From Candidatus Parvarchaeota archaeon (GTDB lineage Archaea; Nanobdellota; Nanobdellia; Parvarchaeales; Parvarchaeaceae): 43,847 nucleotides of DNA. The position numbers and the translations under genes are program-made. A model generated the notes under the pieces. It was not told the DNA's origin and did no database searches. It saw nothing but the letters and a program-made list of their open reading frames with translations. The number at the start of each line of letters is the position of its first letter. Position 1 is the first letter of the stretch. Of the stretch, positions 24,334 to 32,452 are shown one piece after another. The DNA lies in assembly GCA_023380615.1 (NCBI GenBank), contig JAMCRO010000027.1:1-43847 (forward strand). Reading direction: 5' to 3'.

Positions 24334-24988
24334 ATATGCCGCCTTTGTCTATCCTCATTGGAAGCATTGACCTATCATTGTTCGTTCTTCTCATTTTTAT
24401 TATCTGCATGCTTCTGTCGAAATCGCCACCTAAACCTGTGTAGAAAAGCTCTATCACCGCATCCGAAAGGTATTCGCCACTGAAATAAAGCGTGTCATTG
24501 TCAGAAACCTGCGGCTGCTCGTCAGTAACTATTGCAGTCACCTTGAACTTTTTAAGTTCGGTAACCAAATCCAGCATGAATTTCCTGAATTTGCCCCTGT
24601 CCTCCATGTACATTGAGATTGCAGACAAAGAATCAATTACTACCCTGGAAACCTTGTTTTCATTGATTACATCGAGCACTCCCAGATATTCAAAATTTAT
24701 CGGTGAATTAAATGAAACTATTAGTTTTTTATTGGAAACGAAATTTCTTATATCATTGAAGCCAATTGCCTCCATATCGAGTATTAAATCATCAACGTTT
24801 TCTTCAAATGACACCAAAAGACAGGTTTCTCCGTTCTTTAAACCTTCATGTAAAAATGACATTCCAAGAAGTGACTTTCCGGAGCCCGGTCCGCCCAATA
24901 CGCTTATTACAGAACCGACTTCAAATCCGCCCTCTATCTTTTCATCGAGGCCATGTACACCTGTAGCTATCCTTTTTATTTCTGTCAT
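24323..24988 (-). CDS. KaiC/RadA-like RecA-superfamily ATPase, single domain, 221 aa
   Basis: A one-domain KaiC-like (RAD55 group) ATPase. After the typical opening RIATGVHGLDEKIEGGF comes Walker A GGPGSGKS (32-39), the catalytic Glu pair in SFEEN (62-63), Walker B RVVIDSLS (Asp119), and KMRRTNNDRSMLPMRI (about 198-213), matching the conserved end of the domain. Archaeal members of this group are thought to act as hexameric or dimeric signalling ATPases next to sensor domains. It is the first gene of the KaiC-V4R-ligase operon. A 16-bp palindrome covers its start codon (24986-25001), and TATA-like CTATATTATT lies about 24 bases upstream, so expression may be autoregulated. Confidence 0.88.
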   Translation of the reverse strand: MTEIKRIATGVHGLDEKIEGGFEVGSVISVLGGPGSGKSLLGMSFLHEGLKNGETCLLVSFEENVDDLILDMEAIGFNDIRNFVSNKKLIVSFNSPINFEYLGVLDVINENKVSRVVIDSLSAISMYMEDRGKFRKFMLDLVTELKKFKVTAIVTDEQPQVSDNDTLYFSGEYLSDAVIELFYTGLGGDFDRSMQIIKMRRTNNDRSMLPMRIDKGGIYVK

Positions 24989-25001
24989 AGTAATTACTAT
25001 G
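24986..25001. promoter_or_regulatory. 16-bp perfect palindrome over the KaiC-like start codon
   Basis: CATAGTAATTACTATG is its own reverse complement and includes the ATG of the ATPase gene. With a leaderless mRNA this would put a dimer-type operator exactly at the transcription start. No second copy was noticed in the window. Confidence 0.45.
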
Positions 25002-25057
25002 TAATAATATAGAAAATTGTATTTAATAAACTTTTGTATTTTGTCTTTTAATAGAAA

Positions 25058-26005
25058 TCAGTTACTATCCTCCTGAGTTTTTTCTTCCTTTTCATTATCG
25101 TTTTTATCAGGTACATTCTTTACATTGCTCTTCTCAAACAGGTCTTTTATTCCTTCAACTCCGACAGGCGTTGGTATGCTGAAACCTTTACTGTCCGTTG
25201 GGATGAATATCATGAGGTTTTTACCGCTCAAGCTTATTTCATACATCATATTAAGCGACCTTAACTGCATTGCAAACAAATCTTTTTTATACTTTGAACT
25301 TGCCTCTATTATTTTATCCGCAGCAAGAGATTCGCTTTCTGCTAATTTAACTCTTGCCTGTTTTTCTCTGTCCGCTACTGCTACTCTAGCCATTGCATCC
25401 TGTAAATCAGGAGGTATGCTTACGTCTCTTATTTCAACGGATATTGCCTCTATTCCCCAGTCTGCTACCCTGTCCTGTATCAAGTTCTTTACGTCCTTGC
25501 CTATTACATCTCTTCCTGCAAGCATTTCAGATAATTCGGTTTTACCGATTATATCCCTCAAAGCAGTCTGTGCTGCTAGTTGAACGGAATCTCTGTAAAT
25601 CTGAACATTCAGAACGGCATTCTCCGAATTTAGGACCTTCCAGAAAAGAAGCGCATCTACATCAACAGGAACGTTGTCCTTTGTAAGTGTCTTCTCTGCC
25701 TTGAAAATAGTGTTGATTACCCTTAAATCCAATGTGATTGGGGTAGTCTGCACAAATGGTATCAGTATATGTATGCCTGGCCCCATTATACCAACATACT
25801 TTCCAAATGAAAGAACGGCTTTTCTGTTCCATTGATTAACTACCCTTATGGCGGCCACTAAAAACACTAGGAAAAGCAATACTGCAACCCCTATCCCAGC
25901 ATATAAATTTACAATTGAAACCAGATAGCCTACAACCGCAGGGATAATAATCACAAAAAGGATGCCTAATGCATCCCCATTAAAGTTTTTCATCTCTGCT
26001 GCCAT
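25058..26005 (-). CDS. stomatin/SPFH (Band 7) membrane protein, 315 aa
   Basis: A slipin-type prohibitin/stomatin homologue. Two hydrophobic segments (about residues 10-28 and 34-54 counted from the ATG at 26005) precede the Band 7 domain, recognisable by FGKYVGIMGPGIHILIPF, VDALLFWKV, the LRDIIGKTELSEMLAGRD block and GIEAISVEIRDVSIP. A helical oligomerisation region rich in Ala/Glu/Lys follows (DREKQARVKLAESESLA), and the tail is acidic. Such proteins form membrane microdomains and control membrane proteases. The usual NfeD/ClpP-like protease partner is not adjacent. The frame is open from 26023, but box A at 26028-26037 is 26 bases from the ATG at 26005, so I choose MAAEMK as start. Confidence 0.92.
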   Translation of the reverse strand: MAAEMKNFNGDALGILFVIIIPAVVGYLVSIVNLYAGIGVAVLLFLVFLVAAIRVVNQWNRKAVLSFGKYVGIMGPGIHILIPFVQTTPITLDLRVINTIFKAEKTLTKDNVPVDVDALLFWKVLNSENAVLNVQIYRDSVQLAAQTALRDIIGKTELSEMLAGRDVIGKDVKNLIQDRVADWGIEAISVEIRDVSIPPDLQDAMARVAVADREKQARVKLAESESLAADKIIEASSKYKKDLFAMQLRSLNMMYEISLSGKNLMIFIPTDSKGFSIPTPVGVEGIKDLFEKSNVKNVPDKNDNEKEEKTQEDSN

Positions 26006-26027
26006 AACTATTAAGCAAAACATGGGG

Positions 26028-26037
26028 TTAAATAGTT
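26028..26037 (-). promoter_or_regulatory. box A of the stomatin gene
   Basis: AACTATTTAA on the minus strand, centred about 26 bases before the ATG at 26005 and overlapping the more distal ATG's surroundings; it decides the start choice. Confidence 0.5.
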
Positions 26038-26086
26038 TTTATGTAAACGATTAAAGTAATAAATAGAACAGATTATTACAGTTAAT

Positions 26087-26590
26087 ATGAAAGGTCTTTT
26101 TCCTTTAAGCATAAAAATAGGCCAGATACAGGGAGTAATCTCGATACTAAAGGAATATGACGGTAAAATTTCTTTGCAGGAACTTTCCGATGAGGCACTT
26201 GAGCAGGCAGATGACCTTGTCAATGTACTGCAGGCCTGCAAACTTCTTGGATTCATAAAAATAGACAAGGGAGAAATAAAACTTAATAAAAAACTTGAAA
26301 AGAGGAATTTCCATGAAATAAATACGGAAATAAGAAAGAACTTATTGAAAATGGAGCCGTTTTTAGAAATAACCAAAGCGATAAGAAAAAACAAAAGAAT
26401 AACAACCACCGAACTATTTCAGGATCTGATAAAAAAAGGCGTCATACCCTACAGAAATAACTTATCAGGAATAGCCGCTTTCAAAAAGGACCTGCTGATA
26501 ATAGGGATAAGGCTTGAGATACTTGCATATGATCATGAAAATGACATTTGGAAAATCGCAGGCAAAAAAGATTCACTCGGCAAAGATTGA
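26087..26590 (+). CDS. stand-alone AAA-associated (ABC NitT/TauT C-terminal) domain protein, 167 aa
   Basis: Matches the pattern of the AAA_assoc_C domain, which is normally the C-terminal part of nitrate/sulfonate/taurine-type ABC ATPases. The conserved run LSIKIGQIQGVISILKEYDG (7-26), then ELSDEALEQADDLVNVLQACKLLGFIKIDKGEIKLN (32-67 region), is the winged-helix-like core. A second helical half follows (TTTELFQDLIKKG). The gene is separate and lies convergent to the ATPase gene at 26573-27319, overlapping it by 18 bases, so the two products plausibly work together as a split regulatory subunit. It may act as an intracellular sensor or DNA-binding regulator of the importer. Family assignment is from recalled pattern, not a profile search. 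Confidence 0.7.
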   Translation: MKGLFPLSIKIGQIQGVISILKEYDGKISLQELSDEALEQADDLVNVLQACKLLGFIKIDKGEIKLNKKLEKRNFHEINTEIRKNLLKMEPFLEITKAIRKNKRITTTELFQDLIKKGVIPYRNNLSGIAAFKKDLLIIGIRLEILAYDHENDIWKIAGKKDSLGKD

Positions 26591-27319
26591 ATATATCTCA
26601 TTTACTTTCTTTCTGAATTCCCTGCTTCCCCTGTCCCTTGGCCTTTTTATATCGACATTCAGTATCTTTTTTACAACAGAAGGCTTGTTTGACAGCACAA
26701 CTATCTTATCAGACATCTCTACAGCTTCTTCTATGTTGTGAGACACCATTACAATGCATTTTGGCAGCGTTTTTTTGTCCTTTAAAACCTCCACAACGGT
26801 TTTACGAAGGCTGTTTGCGGTAAGTTCATCCAAAGAGCTGAAAGGCTCGTCCATTAAAAGAAGGATTGGATTTGATACCAAGGCACGCGCAAGCCCTACT
26901 CTCTGCTTCATCCCCCCGCTTAAAAGATTCGGATAAGCATCTTCAAAACCCTTTAATTCCAGCTTATAAAGCATCTCTAATGCAATTTTCTCCCTTTCTT
27001 CTTCCGTCATTGACTTTGAAGCCAAGCCTATCTTCACGTTTTCAAGGTTTGAAAGCCACGGCAAAAGTGCAAAATCCTGAAAGACAAATGAGATGCTGTT
27101 TGATGGCCCGTTTATTTTCTTTCCAGTCAGCACTACATTCCCGCTATCTGACTTTATTAAACCGGCTATTATCCTGAGGAGTGTGCTCTTTCCGCAGCCG
27201 GAAGGGCCGATTATTGAAACAAACTCCGATTCATTTGCTGAGAATGATATTCCATTCAATACTGTTAATCCGCTTTTCGGATATGCAAAATTTATTTTTT
27301 CAACGTTTAGGAATGCCAT
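26573..27319 (-). CDS. ABC importer ATPase, NitT/TauT (nitrate/sulfonate/taurine) type, 248 aa
   Basis: Nucleotide-binding subunit of the SsuB/TauB group. Walker A is GPSGCGKST (about 38-46), Q-loop VFQDFALLPW, signature LSGGMKQR, Walker B ILLMDEPFSSLD and H-loop VSHNIEEAVEMSD. The length stops at the end of the core ATPase; the AAA-associated C-terminal domain often fused to this group is encoded separately on the other strand (26087-26590). The gene starts 2 bases after the permease gene, in one operon with it and the transglutaminase-like gene. Confidence 0.92.
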   Translation of the reverse strand: MAFLNVEKINFAYPKSGLTVLNGISFSANESEFVSIIGPSGCGKSTLLRIIAGLIKSDSGNVVLTGKKINGPSNSISFVFQDFALLPWLSNLENVKIGLASKSMTEEEREKIALEMLYKLELKGFEDAYPNLLSGGMKQRVGLARALVSNPILLLMDEPFSSLDELTANSLRKTVVEVLKDKKTLPKCIVMVSHNIEEAVEMSDKIVVLSNKPSVVKKILNVDIKRPRDRGSREFRKKVNEIYSIFAE

Positions 27320-27321
27320 AA

Positions 27322-28821
27322 TTATGAATAAACTGAATTTACTCTATTATATAACCTGCGCCATACAAAATAGTTTATAATAATTATCATTGCTACCATA
27401 TTGACAAGAAGAACGCCCATTAAAAGAAGATTATTGTCGGCTAAAGCTACGTTTAATGCCTTACCCATCCCTATAGACACCGAAGTTATGAGTTTACCGC
27501 TGCCTGCAGAGAAATATTCGGCAACTATGCTTGCATTCCACTCTGCAGCTATCCCTGTTACTGCACCGGTTATGACTCCAGGCATTATGGCCTTTAGATA
27601 GATCTTTTTCCATGCAACTATTCCATTCAGATGAAAGATTTTCTTTACTTCGTCTATGCTTTCCGGCAGGTATTTTGTAGTTGCCACTATGCTGAAAATC
27701 ACGTACCACAGGCCGCTTAAAAAGTAGATTATAAACGCCAACAATTCGGAGTTTCCGTATACCAATTCCGCTATTGCAGGCAGGAGTATGGTAGCGGGTA
27801 TTGATGCAAATATCTGAAACACAAGAAGATACCTTTTTGTCTTGTTCGAAAGAAATACTACCTTTATGCTTAATGGGATTGAAATAGCGATTATTGCAAG
27901 AAAAGCCCCCCAAACCCTTAGAAATGAAAAAGCTAACGACAGAAGAGAATAGCCCTCATAGCCCACAAGCTTGCTTAGTAATTGCAGGTTGATAAAAGGA
28001 ATAACTTTGTATATTACAAAACCGGCAAGTGACGCAAGCAACGCGTATAGAATCACACGAGCGGTTACAATTAATCCATGTCTGCTTTTTTCATTCAGCC
28101 TTATTCCTTTGCCTCTGAAGTAATTGAATGTAAATCTGTCTCTTTTCCTTTTCTTGTAGTCTTTTAGGTAGTATCTATTTGCAAACCTGTCAAATCTCTC
28201 AAAAAACAGTAAACGGGTTGCAATAACGAATAAAACAAACACGATTATGGAATAAAGGTAAAGATAAAAGTTGCCGGTTGCGGCCGCCTTTACAAATTCA
28301 ACGCCTATGCCGTGCTTTACCGCGTAGTTCTTTGTACCTACAGAAAATATCTCACTTGTCACCAGGTAAAAAAGTCCGATTGCCCATGATAAACTCATCT
28401 GCTCAGACATCCTCGGAAGTGCAGCCGGTATGAATATTTTCCTAAGCCGCTGGTAAAGGTTAAGCTTGTATGTTTTTGCCATATCCAGGTACTCTGAAGG
28501 CAGTGAAATTATTGCCTGATAAACGCCAAATATGATGTTCCAAAGCATGCTTGTTACTATCAAGAATATAACCGCAGCATTTATCCCCACTGAACCAGGA
28601 AGGTAAAATACAAAGATGTATATAGCAAACGGAAAGAACGCAAGGATGGGCAAAGTCTGCAATACATCCACAACAGGCATTAGAACCCTGTTCAATTTCT
28701 TAGACCTTGCCGCGGCTATCCCTGTAAACAATGCTATCACCATTGAAACCGATAAAGCTATAAGCATCCTTGTCCAAGAATAGGCGGTATCCACTATTAC
28801 CGAAAATAGCAGCTGTAGCAT
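27322..28821 (-). CDS. ABC importer permease, NitT/TauT type, two permease domains fused, 499 aa
   Basis: Two BPD_transp_1 permease domains in one chain, about residues 1-225 and 250-495, together 12 or so TM helices. Each half has its cytosolic EAA loop: EYLDMAKTYKLNLYQRLRKI (about 129-148) and ESIDEVKKIFHLNGIVAWKK (about 388-407). A basic linker of about 25 residues joins the halves (KDYKKRKRDRF). A fused permease of this kind would make a complete translocation pore from one polypeptide. No periplasmic substrate-binding protein is encoded beside it, which is unusual for an importer. The substrate (nitrate, sulfonate, or other) cannot be inferred. Confidence 0.88.
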   Translation of the reverse strand: MLQLLFSVIVDTAYSWTRMLIALSVSMVIALFTGIAAARSKKLNRVLMPVVDVLQTLPILAFFPFAIYIFVFYLPGSVGINAAVIFLIVTSMLWNIIFGVYQAIISLPSEYLDMAKTYKLNLYQRLRKIFIPAALPRMSEQMSLSWAIGLFYLVTSEIFSVGTKNYAVKHGIGVEFVKAAATGNFYLYLYSIIVFVLFVIATRLLFFERFDRFANRYYLKDYKKRKRDRFTFNYFRGKGIRLNEKSRHGLIVTARVILYALLASLAGFVIYKVIPFINLQLLSKLVGYEGYSLLSLAFSFLRVWGAFLAIIAISIPLSIKVVFLSNKTKRYLLVFQIFASIPATILLPAIAELVYGNSELLAFIIYFLSGLWYVIFSIVATTKYLPESIDEVKKIFHLNGIVAWKKIYLKAIMPGVITGAVTGIAAEWNASIVAEYFSAGSGKLITSVSIGMGKALNVALADNNLLLMGVLLVNMVAMIIIINYFVWRRLYNRVNSVYS

Positions 28822-28843
28822 ACAAGAATATGCTAGTCTTGCA

Positions 28844-29635
28844 TTAAATCTCTTTTATTTTTGTTAAGCGATTCTTTCGAAGTATAAGGGGACCGTTGTC
28901 TATCCAGTACTTTATGCCATTCTTCGAAACTACGTAAGTCTGCTCTTTCTCTAAAGGTTGAATGACATTTCCTATTAGATCCAGCATGATTCTTTTTCCT
29001 TGTCTATCCCGCAGCTCTACCCAGCAGTGCTCAGCCTTTTCTCCGTCTCTTTCAACCATTCCCATGACATAGAAGGGCGTAAAACCCGTTCTTCTCTTTT
29101 CTTTATCAAGCAAAACGCTCAAAGTAACAGTAAATTCGTGGCAGAGAAACGGGCCATTAGTCAAAGAATAATCCATGTAAATTGCCTTACCCCCGCGCTT
29201 GTTGTTTCCATCCAGATACGACAGATCTGCATTAGTCATTATCCCCTTGTCTTTGCTGTAACTGTCAGTGTACTCCATCATGCGGTAGTACAACTGCAGA
29301 TACACTGAATTTGCTATTGCCAAAACTCTGTCCAATCCCGTTTTGTTGGCAGCCGCTGTCCTAGCAGACTTGTAAAGGTCATAGAAGTTAGAGGATTTAT
29401 CCACTTCCGTATTTATATATATGCCGTAAACTTCCGACAAGAAGCGCTTTGTGAGACTGCCGTTATAAATTCTAGGCAATATATCGTCGGTCAGCCCTGC
29501 ATTTAAAACTATGTCTCCTTTTTTAATTTTATTCGGGTAATCTAACAAAATTTCGTAGTTTTCTAATTCATTTAGGTTTATTTCTGAATTTTTGTCTTTA
29601 CTTTTTTTGAGAATAGCCAACAGATTGAGAGCCAT
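28844..29635 (-). CDS. transglutaminase-like cysteine-protease-fold protein, 263 aa
   Basis: A cytosolic protein with a candidate catalytic triad in the order and spacing of the transglutaminase-like fold: Cys165 at the start of a helix in GPFLCHEFTVTL, His203 in AEHCWVEL, and Asp219 in IMLDLIG. The N-terminal 100 residues are helical and precede a Tyr-rich stretch. No signal peptide. It could hydrolyse or transfer amide bonds in peptides or small conjugates. It is the first gene of the operon with the ABC permease (22 bases downstream) and ATPase, so its substrate may be what the transporter imports. A strong box A lies 26 bases before the ATG. Confidence 0.65.
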   Translation of the reverse strand: MALNLLAILKKSKDKNSEINLNELENYEILLDYPNKIKKGDIVLNAGLTDDILPRIYNGSLTKRFLSEVYGIYINTEVDKSSNFYDLYKSARTAAANKTGLDRVLAIANSVYLQLYYRMMEYTDSYSKDKGIMTNADLSYLDGNNKRGGKAIYMDYSLTNGPFLCHEFTVTLSVLLDKEKRRTGFTPFYVMGMVERDGEKAEHCWVELRDRQGKRIMLDLIGNVIQPLEKEQTYVVSKNGIKYWIDNGPLILRKNRLTKIKEI

Positions 29636-29655
29636 TTATTTTTATAGAGATGGGA

Positions 29656-29666
29656 TTATATATAAA
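29656..29666 (-). promoter_or_regulatory. box A of the transglutaminase-like/ABC operon
   Basis: TTTATATATAA on the minus strand, the best box A in the window, centred about 26 bases before the ATG at 29635. Confidence 0.7.
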
Positions 29667-29674
29667 TTTTGTAA

Positions 29675-30940
29675 TCAAACTTTATTTCCAAAATCTCTTA
29701 TCTTATGGCCGTCAATATATGCTCTGTTGAATACCAAGATTGAAGACAATGTGAAGGCTATTGCAAATATGAACGTGAATATGTAACCCAGATAAAAGGA
29801 CAGAAAGCCCGAGGATATTGCTCCTAGAACACCGGATAAACCGATTATTGCAGACCACAGGCCTATATAATGCGCTTCCATCTTGCCGGCTATATTAACG
29901 TAGATTATAACCGAAGCCGAGATGTTCCAAAGCGCGTATCCCAGGCCCGCTACGAAATATGAAAAAAGATTAAGATAAAGGACGGCAGTCAATGACAGTA
30001 TAGAAATTATTGCAATGAAGTAACCTGTTGACCTTACAACGGTAGAAAGCCTGTAATACCTTCTGAGCGTATTCTTTGCCTTTCCCCACATGAAAATTAG
30101 ATAAATAACGACCTGGCCAAAACCGTTCAGCATATTAATAAGGAATATGTCCGAATAGGATATTTTATAGGAATAAAGAAACGGAATGTAAGAGGTATTG
30201 AAGAGATAGATGCCGAAGTTTACAAGAGCAATCGCAGCAAATATAGTCATTATCCTTACTGTCTTTTTCCTCTTTCTTAGTTCTGCAATCTCAATTATAA
30301 GGTGATGCCCGGCAAGTATCTGCGGAAACTTGCTTAATACGTTCAGCATTGGAAACATTCTGTGCAGATGCTTTTCCTTTTCTTCTTTAATTCTTTGTTT
30401 TTCCTCTTTCACGAAAAGAATGGCAAACACTAAGGATGCTATATTGAACGCGAACAGTATCAACAAATACCTTGCAATTACATCGCTGAAAAGCAGCACT
30501 CCAGGCAGGTATCCTATAAGGTTGCCGATTATGCTCATCAAACCGTATATTCCGTAATAAGACCTCAATATGGTCTTTTTCCTCCTGTTCATTATAAGCA
30601 TGTTTATGGCAGGGGAAGAAGCAGTCAGGATGAAAGCATAGGCCGCATATATTATTACTGCCAACAATATGCTGTGCAATAAATACAGAAGCACTATTAA
30701 TGGGATAACTCCAATAACAGAAAGCATTATGAACAACTTTATCTTTTTAAGACGCTGGGTAAGCTCTCCCCAGAACAATGAAGCTGGAATAACCGCAAGC
30801 GAATAAGCGGTTGTAGCAAGGCTTACGTCAACTACATTTCCGTGTAATTCTAATATATATAGTGGGATTATAACGCTGAAACCCGATGAAATAGCCGCAA
30901 TGGGGAATATCACCGAAAGCCAATATTTGTCCTTTTCCAT
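29675..30940 (-). CDS. MFS transporter, 421 aa
   Basis: A 12-TM major facilitator. Typical features are the opening PIAAISSGFSVIIPLYILEL, the loop 2-3 region GELTQRLKKIKLFI (about 58-71, a weakened motif A) and a long, highly charged central loop (about 173-225, with KEEKQRIKEEKEKHLHR and ELRKRKKTVR). The second half ends with a short soluble tail. The central loop is longer than usual. Substrate unknown; a drug or sugar efflux role is possible. It stands alone on its strand. Divergent to the GH15-like gene at 31075. Confidence 0.85.
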   Translation of the reverse strand: MEKDKYWLSVIFPIAAISSGFSVIIPLYILELHGNVVDVSLATTAYSLAVIPASLFWGELTQRLKKIKLFIMLSVIGVIPLIVLLYLLHSILLAVIIYAAYAFILTASSPAINMLIMNRRKKTILRSYYGIYGLMSIIGNLIGYLPGVLLFSDVIARYLLILFAFNIASLVFAILFVKEEKQRIKEEKEKHLHRMFPMLNVLSKFPQILAGHHLIIEIAELRKRKKTVRIMTIFAAIALVNFGIYLFNTSYIPFLYSYKISYSDIFLINMLNGFGQVVIYLIFMWGKAKNTLRRYYRLSTVVRSTGYFIAIISILSLTAVLYLNLFSYFVAGLGYALWNISASVIIYVNIAGKMEAHYIGLWSAIIGLSGVLGAISSGFLSFYLGYIFTFIFAIAFTLSSILVFNRAYIDGHKIRDFGNKV

Positions 30941-31074
30941 GTTATATTCAAAATGATACAGAGTTAGGTATTAAATTTTAACTTTTTTGAACATTGAGTG
31001 CAGTTTATGCGGTTTTACCCTTTTTAAGCTTATTGAAACGCAAGTAATTAAAGCATATTCGTTCTAATATAATC

Positions 31075-32424
31075 ATGCCTGATTTTCAAAATGAAGAAAA
31101 AGCTGGAGCCTTAGAAGTTAATGTAAAAAAGGAAAGGCTTGATAAAATAAAAAAGGTAATTACAGAAGTAAAAAGGCATTTTATACCTTTTGATAATTTG
31201 GTTAAAACTCCCGCATCATTAAAATATCCGGATTATAATCTCATGTGGAACAGGGATGCAGCTTATTCTTCGTATTACATTACAGAATTCATAGAAAACG
31301 CAAAAAAAGGCAATTTGTACGGATTGTTAGGCGAAGAAATTGATGAGTTAGATGCTTTAAACGGAAAGCTAATAGAAACGCTTTGGGAAAACTTAGATTC
31401 CGAAATAAAAAAAATAAATATGAATGGCTATGAAAAAGACATATCAAAGCTGGAATCAAAACTAGGTGATAACCACATACTGTCAAGGTTTGATATCGAC
31501 GAAAACGGCGTAAAAAGGGCCGAGAACGATAAAAAAGAGGGAAAAACCACAAGAAGCTGGACAATGCAGTATGATTCTGCGCCCCTGATAATTATGGCCA
31601 CTGAAAAATACCTTCAAGAGCATGCGAAAGAAGGATTAAAAAGCGCGGATAAAAAAATTGCAAAGAACCTTGATTTCCTGGTAAACTACATGTACAATTT
31701 TCATAAAACGCCATGTGCAGATGCATGGGAGCAGTATTACTTCTACGACAGAGACAACACTTTAAACGGCCAGAATTACGTGGGCAAAACCCTCGATTCA
31801 TATACTGTATCTTCCCTATATAAGGGAATAAAAAGCGCAAAGGAAATCGCAAAAACATTGGATATTAAATTAACAGATGTCGATGAATCGGACATATCTA
31901 CTTTCCTGCTGGATAATTTTATCATAACGGATGAAAAAAGGGGCACTTTTCTTGCAAAATCAAAAATAGAATACGGCGAAACCATGCCTAGCATAGGTGC
32001 AGAGGAAATTGAGATATTCAGTACTTTTAAGCCAAAGGGAATAGAACAATTGGAAGAAAACACTGTAAAAACGATAGAGAATGAACTTTTCCATGGAGAT
32101 TACCTGCCGATAAGATATAGGTTTTTTGGAAAATACAGGGGTATGATAGACACATATTTCGGGAGAGGCTCCTGGTTCCACCTTGGCCTGCAGTATTCCA
32201 TGTATCTTATTAAGAATGGCAGAAAAGAGCAGGCGGAAAACATAATAAACTACATAGAAAGCAGGATAGATGAGGATGGATCACTTCCGGAACAGGAGGT
32301 TTACGATAGAAACAGGGTAAATGATGCAAGCGGATTCCTTGAAAGGAACGGCAATTCAACGATAAAGTGCCTTTTTTGGGCAGAGACCGCTTACCTTGCA
32401 GCCGTTTCTAATCTAATGAATTAA
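31075..32424 (+). CDS. GH15-like (glucoamylase-type) alpha/alpha-barrel protein, 449 aa
   Basis: Resembles the catalytic (alpha/alpha)6 barrel of archaeal glucoamylases and trehalases. NLMWNRDAAYSSYYITE near residues 50-66 matches the substrate-pocket segment. ADAWEQYYFYD holds Glu219, the likely general acid, and SLPEQEVYD holds Glu406, the likely general base; the last helices follow with STIKCLFWAETAY. It has no signal peptide and no N-terminal beta-sandwich, so it is about 200 residues shorter than full GH15 enzymes of Thermoplasma type. It probably acts in the cytosol on an alpha-glucan or on trehalose. A weak box A-like GTAATTAAAG lies at 31044-31053. Confidence 0.8.
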   Translation: MPDFQNEEKAGALEVNVKKERLDKIKKVITEVKRHFIPFDNLVKTPASLKYPDYNLMWNRDAAYSSYYITEFIENAKKGNLYGLLGEEIDELDALNGKLIETLWENLDSEIKKINMNGYEKDISKLESKLGDNHILSRFDIDENGVKRAENDKKEGKTTRSWTMQYDSAPLIIMATEKYLQEHAKEGLKSADKKIAKNLDFLVNYMYNFHKTPCADAWEQYYFYDRDNTLNGQNYVGKTLDSYTVSSLYKGIKSAKEIAKTLDIKLTDVDESDISTFLLDNFIITDEKRGTFLAKSKIEYGETMPSIGAEEIEIFSTFKPKGIEQLEENTVKTIENELFHGDYLPIRYRFFGKYRGMIDTYFGRGSWFHLGLQYSMYLIKNGRKEQAENIINYIESRIDEDGSLPEQEVYDRNRVNDASGFLERNGNSTIKCLFWAETAYLAAVSNLMN

Positions 32425-32452
32425 TTTAAATAACAAAATACAGATTATGCAT

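Noticed and set aside
24492-25004. 170-residue plus-strand frame opposite the KaiC-like gene
   Set aside because: Shadow of a gene with clear Walker motifs and operon context; the translation shows Ser/Thr/Ile-rich noise typical of antisense frames.
25125-25583. 152-residue plus-strand frame opposite the stomatin gene
   Set aside because: Antisense to a well-recognised Band 7 domain, with no independent start signals.
26006-26023. Longer start of the stomatin protein (MFCLIVMAAE)
   Set aside because: Box A position fits the ATG at 26005, and the six extra residues would add no recognisable feature.
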